Below are positions 18,230-26,924 of a DNA stretch of 64,000 nucleotides, one piece after another (positions within the stretch are counted from its first letter, which is position 1; the number at the start of each line of letters is the position of its first letter). Both the position numbers and the translations under genes were made by a program. This DNA comes from an uncultured Flavobacteriaceae bacterium. Its GTDB lineage: Bacteria; Bacteroidota; Bacteroidia; Flavobacteriales; Flavobacteriaceae. The notes below the pieces were generated by a model. It made no database searches, was not told the origin of the DNA, and saw nothing but the letters and a program-made list of their open reading frames with translations. The stretch lies in assembly GCA_913020295.1 (NCBI GenBank), contig CAJWAA010000006.1, forward strand, positions 51,873-115,872, given 5' to 3'.

Positions 18230-19572
18230 AAAAAAAATCTTGGCATATAGACCGTCGGACCTTCATTAGAGGTATGGGAGTTACTTGTATGTTACCATTT
18301 TTTGAGGGAATGGCAATGACCAGTTTATCAAAGTTTGCAAAACCTGTCTCTCCCAAACGATTGTGTATTTTATACTTTCCCAATGGAGTGGGATTGCCAC
18401 CTAAGGAGAGTATTTATCACAAAAACTGGAGTTGGTTCCCCATCGGTGAAGGAAGTAACTATAAGCTGACAAAGTCTTTGTCACCCTTATCCCCTTTCAG
18501 GAGTGATATGTCAATAATGGGGGGCTTAAGTCATCCATTCAGTCGCAATGTTCTAGGTCATATGGCAGGGGATTCTTTTTTAACTGGAGGTGACCTACGT
18601 AGTGAATACAAGAATACTATTTCATTAGATCAAGTAGCTGCTGAGAAACTTAGCCATTACACCCGTTTTCCATCACTTACATTGTCTACTGATGGAGGTG
18701 TAGGCTATAAATCAAGAACATCAACCCTTTCATTCAATTCGTCTGGAAAACCTATCCCATCGGAACACCGCCAACGAGAAATTTTTGAACGCTATTTTTC
18801 ACCCAATGGGGGCGCTCCAAGCCACCAAAGAAGAAAAAGTATCCAACAGGGTATGAAAATAGTCGATCTCGTTTTGGAGGACAGTAAAACCCTAAAAAAT
18901 CGATTGGGATCAAATGACAAAGCCAAATTAGATGAATATTTAACATCCTTGGATCAAGTAGAGAAGCAACTTACAAGAAACGAGAAATGGTTGGATGTGC
19001 CAATGAAAGAATTTGATGCCAGTCTAATCAATCTTGATGTCGACCCTACTGCTGCTCCTGAAGATTATGTCCGATCCATGATGGATCTGATGATCCTTGG
19101 GTTTCAAACTGATGCAACTAGAGTAATCAGTTATTTGATGGCGCGGGAGGATGGAATGGGATTTGGTGATAATTTTCCAAAAATAGCACTAGGTCTTCAA
19201 GGTCATCATACCATTTCTCATGATAAAGCCACCGGACATTGGGAGAATTGGGGACGTTTAGATCGTTGGTATGCGAAACAATTTGCTTATTTCATTAACA
19301 AAATGAAAAATACAAAAGATATACACGGATCATTACTTGACAACACACTCATACTCTACGGAAGTGCATGCAGCACAACCCACAATGCGAGGAATTATCC
19401 TTTGATTTTAGCAGGTGGATCAAAAATGGGGGTCAACCATGGAGAATACACAGTATTTGACGAAAAGCAGGAGAGATTGTCAAACCTATACCTAAACATG
19501 CTCAATAGATTAGACGTTGATTCCGAAAGTTTTTCGGATAGCACAGGAAAGTTGTCAACTTCTATTTTATAA
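18226..19572 (+). CDS. DUF1552 protein with Tat signal
   Basis: A 448-residue protein. The N-terminus has a twin-arginine motif (RRTFIRG) at residues 10-16 followed by a hydrophobic stretch, so it is probably exported folded by Tat. The body shows the DUF1552 pattern (LYFPNGVG, PFRSDMSIMGGLSHP, the late LLDNTLILYGSACS). The start overlaps the stop of the DUF1592 gene by 4 bases. The DUF1592-DUF1552 pairing is the rule in planctomycetes and recurs in some Bacteroidota, which implies a shared complex or process. Its enzyme function is unknown. Confidence 0.9.
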   Translation: MKKKSWHIDRRTFIRGMGVTCMLPFFEGMAMTSLSKFAKPVSPKRLCILYFPNGVGLPPKESIYHKNWSWFPIGEGSNYKLTKSLSPLSPFRSDMSIMGGLSHPFSRNVLGHMAGDSFLTGGDLRSEYKNTISLDQVAAEKLSHYTRFPSLTLSTDGGVGYKSRTSTLSFNSSGKPIPSEHRQREIFERYFSPNGGAPSHQRRKSIQQGMKIVDLVLEDSKTLKNRLGSNDKAKLDEYLTSLDQVEKQLTRNEKWLDVPMKEFDASLINLDVDPTAAPEDYVRSMMDLMILGFQTDATRVISYLMAREDGMGFGDNFPKIALGLQGHHTISHDKATGHWENWGRLDRWYAKQFAYFINKMKNTKDIHGSLLDNTLILYGSACSTTHNARNYPLILAGGSKMGVNHGEYTVFDEKQERLSNLYLNMLNRLDVDSESFSDSTGKLSTSIL

Positions 19573-19598
19573 AAGCATACGAATTCCTTCTAAGAAGA

Positions 19599-20711
19599 TT
19601 ATTTCTCCAACTTTAAAACGGCATACTTTCCTTTATTCCATCCGTGGACCAAAATATACAATTGTTTTGAACCATTTTTAGCAGTAATTATATGGGGCCA
19701 AACCTGATGAATATTTGTTAAATTTGGAATTTCCAAATCACCGGGTACTATGGTCGATTCAAGCTGAGTCCCAGTGTGTACATAGATAGGAGCTGATTTT
19801 TGGTTTCCAATGGCTTGCAATGCATTCAAAAAATAATGTTCCGACTTATAAGAAAGGTTACAAACAAGACTACCCTTAGGGATTTCATCAAAAATTTCAA
19901 GATATTTTCCCTTTTTAGTGAACTTAACCACTTGTCCCGCTGCTCGGTTTGCAACATAAATGTGATTCTTATGCGCATAAACTCCATGTGCGGTTTTGAA
20001 CTGACCAGGTTTGTCTCCTTTTCCACCCCACGCAAGACGACCCCAAGTCCAAGTACCATTATTTTCAACAATTGTGAGTATAAAATCTCCCTTGGAATAT
20101 CCGTGAGCCACATAGATTGTTCCCATCAAATAGGTTACATCAGTTACACCAAAATTACTATCATCTAAAGCAAAAAATTGGTTGGCTTCCTCAAATTCGA
20201 ATTCTTTTCCAGTAGGTTTTAATACTTCGCTGATAATCTCTCCGTCTAGGGTCAATATGAGTACTCTTTTTCCTTCCTGAGCCAATGCAAGGAATTTTTC
20301 TCCTTTGTGAACAAAGAAAACAATACCATGAATGTTATCCTTTAATCTTTCATCAGTTCCAATTATTGTCCAGTGGGTCAGGTCAGAACTAATGGAGCAA
20401 AGGCCGTAGCCAGGAATTCCTGTGTAAACAATTCCTGTTTCCGGATCTTCATTAAAACCACCATGCATTTTGGGCTCGAACAAAATGGCTTCTTTTGGAA
20501 ATGCAGCGGTAAGTTTTTGGTCCCATGAAAAAATAAAGTCTCCTTTTCCCGTTACCAATTTTACTTTATCGGCATATGTCGTGTCTTCTGAACTACTATG
20601 GTGTTTAACATCTTTATGAGTATGATGATTTTTGTTTAATTGTGACAACATTGGTGTCGAAAGACCGAGTGCAATCAAGGTTTTGATTACCAAAAATGCT
20701 GTTCTATTCAT
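19599..20711 (-). CDS. Secreted beta-propeller (NHL-like) protein with His-rich N-terminus
   Basis: About 370 residues. I chose the ATG at 20711 because it gives a good signal peptide (MNRTAFLVIKTLIAL); a GTG 18 bases upstream would also be in frame. Just after the signal the mature start is rich in His (HHTHKD, KHHSS), possibly metal-binding. The rest has repeated short beta motifs of a six-bladed propeller (GKFKTAHGVYAHKNHIYVANRAAGQVVKFTKKG-type blades). It converges on the DUF1552 gene 26 bases away. It could bind a ligand or act as a lactonase-like enzyme; this is unresolved. Confidence 0.75.
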   Translation of the reverse strand: MNRTAFLVIKTLIALGLSTPMLSQLNKNHHTHKDVKHHSSSEDTTYADKVKLVTGKGDFIFSWDQKLTAAFPKEAILFEPKMHGGFNEDPETGIVYTGIPGYGLCSISSDLTHWTIIGTDERLKDNIHGIVFFVHKGEKFLALAQEGKRVLILTLDGEIISEVLKPTGKEFEFEEANQFFALDDSNFGVTDVTYLMGTIYVAHGYSKGDFILTIVENNGTWTWGRLAWGGKGDKPGQFKTAHGVYAHKNHIYVANRAAGQVVKFTKKGKYLEIFDEIPKGSLVCNLSYKSEHYFLNALQAIGNQKSAPIYVHTGTQLESTIVPGDLEIPNLTNIHQVWPHIITAKNGSKQLYILVHGWNKGKYAVLKLEK

Positions 20712-20870
20712 AATGGTTTGTTTATGCACTTAATTTACGTTTTTTTTATAACTCTAACGTCCAACGAGTCTAAAAATAGGTAAGAGTTTACAGGTAAATT
20801 ATGGTAGAAATAATATTTTAAAAAAAAAATCCCACAGGTATTGATTATATATAGTATGGGTTTCTAAAAT

Positions 20871-20893
20871 CGGAGAGACAAGGACTCGTACCT
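20871..20893 (-). repeat. Degenerate copy of the tRNA-Ser 3' end (candidate att site, left)
   Basis: This 23-base stretch matches the 3' end of the intact tRNA-Ser gene (27762-27784) at 19 of 23 positions in the same orientation, including the first 10 bases exactly. It covers the acceptor 3' strand and most of the T arm. No other part of a tRNA is present, so it is not a working gene. With the intact tRNA it brackets the polyketide cluster. Confidence 0.65.
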
Positions 20894-20961
20894 AAATTAA
20901 ATACAGTAAAAATCTTATAAGAACAGAGTAATTACCTTAATAAATATAATCCTTTTTATTT

Positions 20962-20995
20962 TTTTAATCGTTTTAATCGTTTTTTAATACATTTG
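20962..20995 (+). promoter_or_regulatory. Candidate promoter and 9-bp tandem repeat upstream of the polyketide cluster
   Basis: TACATTTG at 20988-20995 matches TAnnTTTG exactly. Just upstream, TTTTAATCG occurs twice in tandem (20962-20970 and 20971-20979), followed by a similar T-rich copy. The repeat overlaps the expected -33 position and might be an operator. The first gene starts 141 bases downstream, leaving a sizeable leader. Confidence 0.4.
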
Positions 20996-21136
20996 GACAA
21001 TACACATTTTCTTTAACATGGGATCCTTAAAACTTTTATTTCCATCGAGGTTATGTTTTATTTAATAGGTTAATTAAACAAGTGAAATAAACAACTAATA
21101 ATAGTAGTATAGTAGATACAATTTTGATATTTAAAA

Positions 21137-22273
21137 TTGACTAAATCAAAAATATTTGATGTAATAATAGTAGGTGGAGGCTTGGCAGGATTGACAAGTG
21201 CAATTCATTTATCAAAGGTCAATCAAAATGTTTTACTCATCGAAAAAAACTCATATCCAAAACATAAAGTATGTGGAGAGTATATTTCAAATGAGGTAAT
21301 TCCATATTTAAATTTTCTTGGAATTGATCCTATTAAAGAAGGAGCAAAAAAAATTACCAAAGTTCAAATCAGTACAACAAAAGGAAATTTAATTACAGGA
21401 GAACTCCCACTGGGCGGTTTTGGGATGAGTCGATTTTTTTTGGATACTTTACTATTAAAAAAAGCAGTTTTTAATGGGGTAAAAGTTTTAAAAGACTCCG
21501 TTAGCACAATTAGCTTCAAAGACGGAATTTTTTTGGTAAAAACAAAGAACTCAAAATCTTATAAGAGTAAAATCACTATTGGTGCTTTTGGTAAAAGATC
21601 AGACCTAGACCAAAAAATGAAAAGGAAATTTATTCAAAATAAATCACCCTACTTAGCAGTGAAAATTCATGTTAAAGGAGATTTCCCAGATAACATGATT
21701 GGTTTACATAATTTTAATGGTGGGTATTGTGGAGTATCTAAAGTAGAAAATAATTCCATTAATTTGTGTTATATTACTGACTACGAATCGTTTAAAAAAT
21801 TTAAGAATATTTCAAATTTTCAAAGGAAAGTTGTTTATAAAAATAAATATTTAAAAAAAATATTCGAGCAGTCAACTTCTGTTTTTGAAAAACCTCTAAC
21901 AATCAGCCAGATATCATTTGAAACTAAAAAACCTGTAGAGAATCATATAATCATGTGTGGAGATTCAGCAGGAATGATTCATCCATTGTGTGGAAATGGT
22001 ATGGGAATGGCAATCATAAGTGCTAAATTGGCAAGTAATCTAATTTTGCAGTTTTTAAATGGAAAAATCAAAACAAGAGAATGCTTTGAGAAAAAATATA
22101 CAAAATACTGGAACAGAGAATTTAAATCACGACTTCTGACTGGACATTTCATAGCCAGGTTATTTAAAAATAAAACCATTTCTCAATTTACCTATTCCAT
22201 TTTAAAAATGATTCCTTTTTTATTAACTGTAATGATAAAGTTTACCCATGGTAAAAAGATAAAAATTATATGA
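21137..22273 (+). CDS. FAD-dependent oxidoreductase, geranylgeranyl-reductase-like
   Basis: A 378-residue flavoprotein. The dinucleotide motif GGGLAG lies at about residues 12-17, the K-V-C-G-E-Y segment near 46-51 is typical of the geranylgeranyl reductase/hydroxylase group, and the FAD ribityl motif C-G-D-S-A-G is near 275. It starts with TTG at 21137; no in-frame ATG fits. As the first gene of the cluster it is a good candidate to oxidise or hydroxylate the polyketide ring, as flavin hydroxylases do in phenolic-lipid operons, or to reduce a side chain. The following gene overlaps by 4 bases. Confidence 0.87.
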   Translation: MTKSKIFDVIIVGGGLAGLTSAIHLSKVNQNVLLIEKNSYPKHKVCGEYISNEVIPYLNFLGIDPIKEGAKKITKVQISTTKGNLITGELPLGGFGMSRFFLDTLLLKKAVFNGVKVLKDSVSTISFKDGIFLVKTKNSKSYKSKITIGAFGKRSDLDQKMKRKFIQNKSPYLAVKIHVKGDFPDNMIGLHNFNGGYCGVSKVENNSINLCYITDYESFKKFKNISNFQRKVVYKNKYLKKIFEQSTSVFEKPLTISQISFETKKPVENHIIMCGDSAGMIHPLCGNGMGMAIISAKLASNLILQFLNGKIKTRECFEKKYTKYWNREFKSRLLTGHFIARLFKNKTISQFTYSILKMIPFLLTVMIKFTHGKKIKII

Positions 22274-22992
22274 ACTTTTTGGTTGACACTACAAATCGAT
22301 CTAATGAAATTGAAATCATGGATGATTTTAGTTTGAAGGGGGAGATTTTAAAAGACACATTAGATAAGTTAGAACTTACAAACAGACTACTAGGTGGTAA
22401 TAAAGTAACGATTTTAGGTTTAAAAAAACTTATAAAAAAAACACCCAAAAATAATATTATCAAAATAATAGATTTGGGTTGCGGGCATGGTGATATTTTA
22501 AGAGACATCGCAAAATTTGGAAAAAAAAATAAATATTCCTTCAATCTTGTGGGTATTGATGCAAATATCGCGGCAATAGATTATGCCAGAGAACTATCAA
22601 AAGATCATCCAGAAATTTGTTTTAAATCGATTGATATTTTTTCGGAAGATTTTAAAATGGAATCCTATGATGTTGTTTTGTGTACCTTATTTCTTCACCA
22701 TTTTAAAAACAAAGAACTAATATCATTTTTGAAAACAACAATTCAGAAAGCAACAATTGGTGTTGTTGTTAATGATTTACATAGACATAAATTAGCTTAC
22801 TATTTATTTAAACTCATTGGAATTTTTGTAAAAAACAAAATATTTAAAAAAGATGGCCTTACATCTGTTTTGAGAGCTTTTAAGAGAAAAGATTTGGAGC
22901 ATATATCAAGTCAAATTAAAGTTCATTTTTCAATTCAATGGAAATGGCCTTTCCGATATTTATGGATAATGAGAAAAGATTTTATTAATTAA
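22270..22992 (+). CDS. SAM-dependent methyltransferase
   Basis: A 240-residue class I methyltransferase. Motif I is IIDLGCGHGD at about residues 65-74, an acidic residue of motif II follows (GIDAN), and the LCTLFLHHF segment near 138 is the usual post-motif region of UbiE-like enzymes. The start overlaps the previous stop (ATGA), so the two are translationally coupled. In context it probably C- or O-methylates the type III polyketide product. Residues 170-200 contain a hydrophobic stretch that may be membrane-associated. Confidence 0.87.
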   Translation: MNFLVDTTNRSNEIEIMDDFSLKGEILKDTLDKLELTNRLLGGNKVTILGLKKLIKKTPKNNIIKIIDLGCGHGDILRDIAKFGKKNKYSFNLVGIDANIAAIDYARELSKDHPEICFKSIDIFSEDFKMESYDVVLCTLFLHHFKNKELISFLKTTIQKATIGVVVNDLHRHKLAYYLFKLIGIFVKNKIFKKDGLTSVLRAFKRKDLEHISSQIKVHFSIQWKWPFRYLWIMRKDFIN

Positions 22993-23011
22993 AATCTTAT
23001 TTTGGAATTTT

Positions 23012-24064
23012 ATGCACACAAAAATAGTATCAGTAGCAAAACAACTTCCACGTTATAGTAGGGAAACTAATGATATTATTCCCTATGTCAAAAATTGGAT
23101 GAGTGGACAAGATAGCAGATTTAAAAGAAAAGTTTTAAAACTTTTCAAAGGGAGCGGTGTTAAAAGAAGATATTCAATTATGGACGTAGAGGAGGTCTTT
23201 ACAAAATCATCATTTGAAGAAAAGAACAATATTTATATCCATGAAGCAACAAAGCTTGCCGAGCAATCTTTAAAAAAATCTTTAAAAAAGGCAAATTTAC
23301 TGCCATCAGAAATAGATTATATTATTACTGTTAGCTGCACAGGATTTATGATTCCATCATTGGACGCTTATTTAATTAATAGTTTGAAAATGAAACAAGA
23401 TATTATGAGACTGCCTGTGACAGAAATGGGATGTGTCGCTGGCGTTTCAGGTATCATTTATGGAAAAAAATTTTTAAATGCTAACCCTAATAAAAGAGTT
23501 GCTGTGGTTTCAGTCGAAGCACCAACAGCGACTTTCCAATTAGAGAATTTCTCAATGGAAAATATAGTTAGTGCTGCAATATTTGGAGATGGAGCCGCAA
23601 GCGTTATTTTATCGTCACACCAAGCCGATAAAGGACCTATAATTGTAGATGAAGGCATGTATCATTTTTATGATTCTGTTGATATCATGGGTTTCAAGCT
23701 TGTAAATACAGGATTGCAAATGATTTTGGATAAAAAGGTTCCAGAAATTATTTCAAATCATTTTCCATTGATTATTTATCCTTTTTTAGAAAAAAACAAG
23801 TTAAAGATTGAGGATATAAATCATTTAATTTTCCACCCAGGAGGAAAAAAAATAGTTCAAACGATTGAGGATTTATTTAAATCATTAGATAAAAATTTAG
23901 ATGTCACTAAGGAGATTCTAAAATTGTACGGAAATATTTCAAGTGCAACTGTTTTATACGTTTTAGAAAGATTTATGAATGAGCAAAGACAAAAACAGGA
24001 GAGAGGTTTAATGCTCAGTTTTGGTCCGGGATTTACAGCACAAAGAATATTATTGCAGTGGTAA
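23012..24064 (+). CDS. Type III polyketide synthase (chalcone/stilbene synthase family)
   Basis: A 350-residue homodimeric ketosynthase. The catalytic triad is visible: Cys141 in EMGCVAG, His275 in FHPGG and Asn308 in YGNIS. The SCTGF motif is at about 109-113. This class condenses malonyl-CoA units onto an acyl starter without its own carrier protein, then cyclises the chain to pyrones, resorcinols or phloroglucinols. Bacteroidota relatives are mostly uncharacterised. The genes beside it could supply an unusual acyl-ACP starter. The next gene overlaps its 3' end by 7 bases. Confidence 0.94.
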   Translation: MHTKIVSVAKQLPRYSRETNDIIPYVKNWMSGQDSRFKRKVLKLFKGSGVKRRYSIMDVEEVFTKSSFEEKNNIYIHEATKLAEQSLKKSLKKANLLPSEIDYIITVSCTGFMIPSLDAYLINSLKMKQDIMRLPVTEMGCVAGVSGIIYGKKFLNANPNKRVAVVSVEAPTATFQLENFSMENIVSAAIFGDGAASVILSSHQADKGPIIVDEGMYHFYDSVDIMGFKLVNTGLQMILDKKVPEIISNHFPLIIYPFLEKNKLKIEDINHLIFHPGGKKIVQTIEDLFKSLDKNLDVTKEILKLYGNISSATVLYVLERFMNEQRQKQERGLMLSFGPGFTAQRILLQW

Positions 24065-24852
24065 AAGAATTTCAGAATAAAAAAGAATGGGCTTTGATCC
24101 TAGGGGGTTCAAGTGGATTAGGTTTAGCTAGTGCAAAAAAATTGGCCCAACATGGAATGAATATATGTATCGTTCATAGAGATACTCGAGTACAGAGAAG
24201 AAATATTGATAAAGATTTCAAGGAAATAGCTGAAAATTCAAAAGGCTTTATAAGTTACAATGTAGATGCTCTTAATGCAGAAAAAAGGATATCAGTGATT
24301 AAGAGTTTAAAAACAGAATTAGAAGGAAATAAAATAAAAATTTTAGTGCATAGCATTGCAAGAGGAAATTTAAAACCCATGGTTTCTGATTCATTTCCAA
24401 CATTACAATCAGATGACCTTAATCTAACCATAAACGCGATGGGAATTAGCTTGTATGAATGGGTTAAAGCAGTTTTTGATGCTAAATTATTCTCAAAAGA
24501 CGCTCGAATCATTGGTTTCACAAGCGAGGGAAATAATAAGGTCTTGAAAAATTATGCAGCTATATCTGCAGCAAAAGTAACATTAGAGGCTATTGCTAGA
24601 AATATTGCATTAGAATTCGCCAGATTTGGAATTAAAGCGAACTGTATTCAAGCAGGAGTTACTGATACTGAATCTTTCAGGATGATTCCTTCAAGTAATG
24701 AAATTAAAAAACAATCTATTTCACGTAATCCTTTTGGTAGATTAACGTTACCAGAGGATATTGCTAATGTTGTATATTTACTAGCAAAGGATGAGGCTGC
24801 TTGGATCAATGGAACTATTATTCAAGTTGATGGAGGTGAACACCTCAAATAA
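24058..24852 (+). CDS. SDR-family enoyl-ACP reductase, FabL/FabI-like
   Basis: A 264-residue short-chain dehydrogenase that starts with GTG inside the end of the polyketide synthase gene. The cofactor motif GGSSGLG near residues 17-23 is the G-x3-G-x-G pattern. The active-site Tyr and Lys are separated by six residues (YAAISAAK near 166-173), the spacing of enoyl-ACP reductases rather than the three-residue spacing of ketoreductases. The glycine pattern plus this spacing is closest to FabL. The C-terminus INGTIIQVDGG is typical. It would reduce an enoyl intermediate during starter synthesis, but a ketoreductase role is not excluded. Confidence 0.82.
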   Translation: MVKEFQNKKEWALILGGSSGLGLASAKKLAQHGMNICIVHRDTRVQRRNIDKDFKEIAENSKGFISYNVDALNAEKRISVIKSLKTELEGNKIKILVHSIARGNLKPMVSDSFPTLQSDDLNLTINAMGISLYEWVKAVFDAKLFSKDARIIGFTSEGNNKVLKNYAAISAAKVTLEAIARNIALEFARFGIKANCIQAGVTDTESFRMIPSSNEIKKQSISRNPFGRLTLPEDIANVVYLLAKDEAAWINGTIIQVDGGEHLK

Positions 24853-24913
24853 GATATTATTATTATTCAGACTTTAAATATTTTATTATAAAATAAATCA
24901 TAATTAATATCAA

Positions 24914-25363
24914 TTGATTGGAAAAACTATCTTAGAGTCTTTACCCTACCAACCACCCTTTTTATTCGTGGATGAGCTGACTAAAATTACGGATAACGGG
25001 GTAACAGGAAACTATACTTTTAAGGAGTCTGAATACTTCTACAGAGGTCATTTTAAAGATTATCCTGTAACTCCAGGAGTCATTTTAATAGAAGTTATGG
25101 CACAAATAGGTCTAGTTTGTTTGGGAATATATCTGTTAAGAGAGAAATTTTCAGACATAAAAAAACCTCAAATAGCACTTACCTCAAACAATATAGATTT
25201 TTTTTTGCCTGTAAAGCCAAAACAAAGAGTTAATGTAGTTTCTGAAAAAATATATTTTAGATTTAATAAGCTTAAATGTAAGGTCCAGTTGTTTAATGAG
25301 AAAAACCAATTAGTTTGCAAAGGCGATATCTCAGGAATGTTAAAAATAAATGATAAAAAATAG
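24914..25363 (+). CDS. FabZ-like 3-hydroxyacyl-ACP dehydratase (hot-dog fold)
   Basis: A 149-residue protein, the usual FabZ size. LPYQPPFLFVDE at residues 9-20 corresponds to the FabZ N-terminal motif; the catalytic His is in RGHF near 45 and the acidic partner in IEVMAQ near 60, with PVTPGV between them. The start is TTG at 24914. It would dehydrate hydroxyacyl-ACP in the cluster's own fatty-acid-like chain building. It overlaps the ketosynthase start by 14 bases. Confidence 0.88.
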   Translation: MIGKTILESLPYQPPFLFVDELTKITDNGVTGNYTFKESEYFYRGHFKDYPVTPGVILIEVMAQIGLVCLGIYLLREKFSDIKKPQIALTSNNIDFFLPVKPKQRVNVVSEKIYFRFNKLKCKVQLFNEKNQLVCKGDISGMLKINDKK

Positions 25364-26621
25364 AGTTGTAATAACTGGTATGGGAGTAGTGGCACCAAAT
25401 GCCATTGGTTTAAAAAACTTTTTGAAAGCTATTAAAAAAGGAAAGTCTGGAATCAAGTTTCATAAAAAACTAAAGGACTTAAAATTTTCTTGTTGTATTG
25501 GTGGAGTTCCAAATGTTTCTGAGGAGATAAAAAATAAATACCTTACACCATTACAATTAAAAGGATTTAATAGTTCAGGTATTTTATATGGATGTATTGC
25601 TGGTATGGATGCTTGGAAAGATGCAGGTTTTAAAATTGACAGCCGGACTGAAACTGATTACAGTTCAGGTATGGTTTTTGGTACGGGAACATCAGGTGTT
25701 GAAAAATTTAGAGATTCAATTTATAAACTAGATAATTTAAAAGTTAAACGATTAGGCAGTAATGTAGTTTTACAAACTATGTCTAGTGGAATTAGTGCTT
25801 ATTTAGGAGGAATTTTAGGACTTGGAAATCAGGTTACTTCAAACTCGTCTGCTTGCACTACTGGCACAGAGGCGCTATTAATGGGATTTGAGCGTATACG
25901 GTTTGGTAAAGCTTCAAAAATGTTAGTAGGGAGCTGTAGCGATGATGGCCCATACATTTGGGGCGGATTTGACGCAATGAGAGTGATGACCTATAAGTAC
26001 AATGATTCACCTGAGAAGGGTTCTAGACCAATGAGCTCAGATGCATCAGGATTTGTCCCTGGAAGTGGTGCTGGTGCTTTGGTATTGGAGTCTTTAGAGA
26101 GCGCTTTAAAAAGAAAAGCTAAAATTTATGCAGAGGTTTTAGGAGGAAATCTAAATTCTGGTGGACAACGGAATGGAGGAACTCTAACTTCTCCAAACTC
26201 AAAAGCAGTACAAAAATGTATTTCAGATGCAATGAAGAATGCAAATATAAAAAGTGATGAAATTGACGCGATTAATGGACACTTAACAGCTACGATTAAA
26301 GACCCAGTTGAAATAGAAAACTGGAGCATATCATTGGGAAGAAAAGGAAAAGGATTTCCCTTTATAAATTCATTAAAATCAATGGTTGGCCATTGCCTTG
26401 CTGCTGCAGGTGCGATTGAAAATGTAGCAACAGTCCTTCAATTAAAACACCAATTCATTTTTCCAAATTTAAATTGTAGCGATGTACATCCAGATATTCT
26501 GAATCTGATACCGAAAGAAAAAATACCGACTAAAATGACAAGAGCAAAATTAAATATTATCGCTAAAGCAAGTTTTGGTTTTGGGGATGTCAATGCATGC
26601 ATTATTTTTAAAAAATATTAA
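25350..26621 (+). CDS. Beta-ketoacyl-ACP synthase (KAS I/II type)
   Basis: A 423-residue ketosynthase. The active site is Cys169 in SACTTG, with His311 and His348 (VGHCLAAAG) as partners. The first His lies in N-G-H-L-T-A-T, whereas FabF has N-A-H-G-T-S-T, so the His is kept but the flanking residues differ. It has VVITGMG at the N-terminus. It would extend acyl-ACP chains for the cluster. The motif drift suggests a specialised chain length or substrate. The overlap with the dehydratase gene indicates tight coupling. Confidence 0.9.
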   Translation: MIKNRVVITGMGVVAPNAIGLKNFLKAIKKGKSGIKFHKKLKDLKFSCCIGGVPNVSEEIKNKYLTPLQLKGFNSSGILYGCIAGMDAWKDAGFKIDSRTETDYSSGMVFGTGTSGVEKFRDSIYKLDNLKVKRLGSNVVLQTMSSGISAYLGGILGLGNQVTSNSSACTTGTEALLMGFERIRFGKASKMLVGSCSDDGPYIWGGFDAMRVMTYKYNDSPEKGSRPMSSDASGFVPGSGAGALVLESLESALKRKAKIYAEVLGGNLNSGGQRNGGTLTSPNSKAVQKCISDAMKNANIKSDEIDAINGHLTATIKDPVEIENWSISLGRKGKGFPFINSLKSMVGHCLAAAGAIENVATVLQLKHQFIFPNLNCSDVHPDILNLIPKEKIPTKMTRAKLNIIAKASFGFGDVNACIIFKKY

Positions 26622-26669
26622 CAAATTCTATTATGAGTTTATATTTCATATGTATATAATCCAAAATAA

Positions 26670-26924
26670 ATGACAAGAGAAAAACTTATCACTTCATTAC
26701 AAAAAATCGTAAAACCATACATTCAAGACCAAATAGCATTTGAAAACCTGAATGAGGAAACAGATTTTATAAATGATCTGAAAATTAATTCAGCTAATCT
26801 AATTGATATAATTTTAGATTTAGAAGATGAATTTGATATTGAGATTGATGACGAGTCTATGGAAAATATGCTTTCAGTTAAATCAGCTATAGACATAATT
26901 GAAAATAAATTAGCAGAATCATGA
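26670..26924 (+). CDS. Acyl carrier protein
   Basis: An 84-residue acidic four-helix carrier. Ser41 is the phosphopantetheine site, in a context of INSAN rather than the usual DSL. The following DLEDEFDIEI helix is typical. It overlaps the phosphopantetheinyl transferase gene by 4 bases, so carrier and activating enzyme are coupled. The changed site suggests that it is served by its own transferase and kept apart from the housekeeping carrier. Confidence 0.9.
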   Translation: MTREKLITSLQKIVKPYIQDQIAFENLNEETDFINDLKINSANLIDIILDLEDEFDIEIDDESMENMLSVKSAIDIIENKLAES

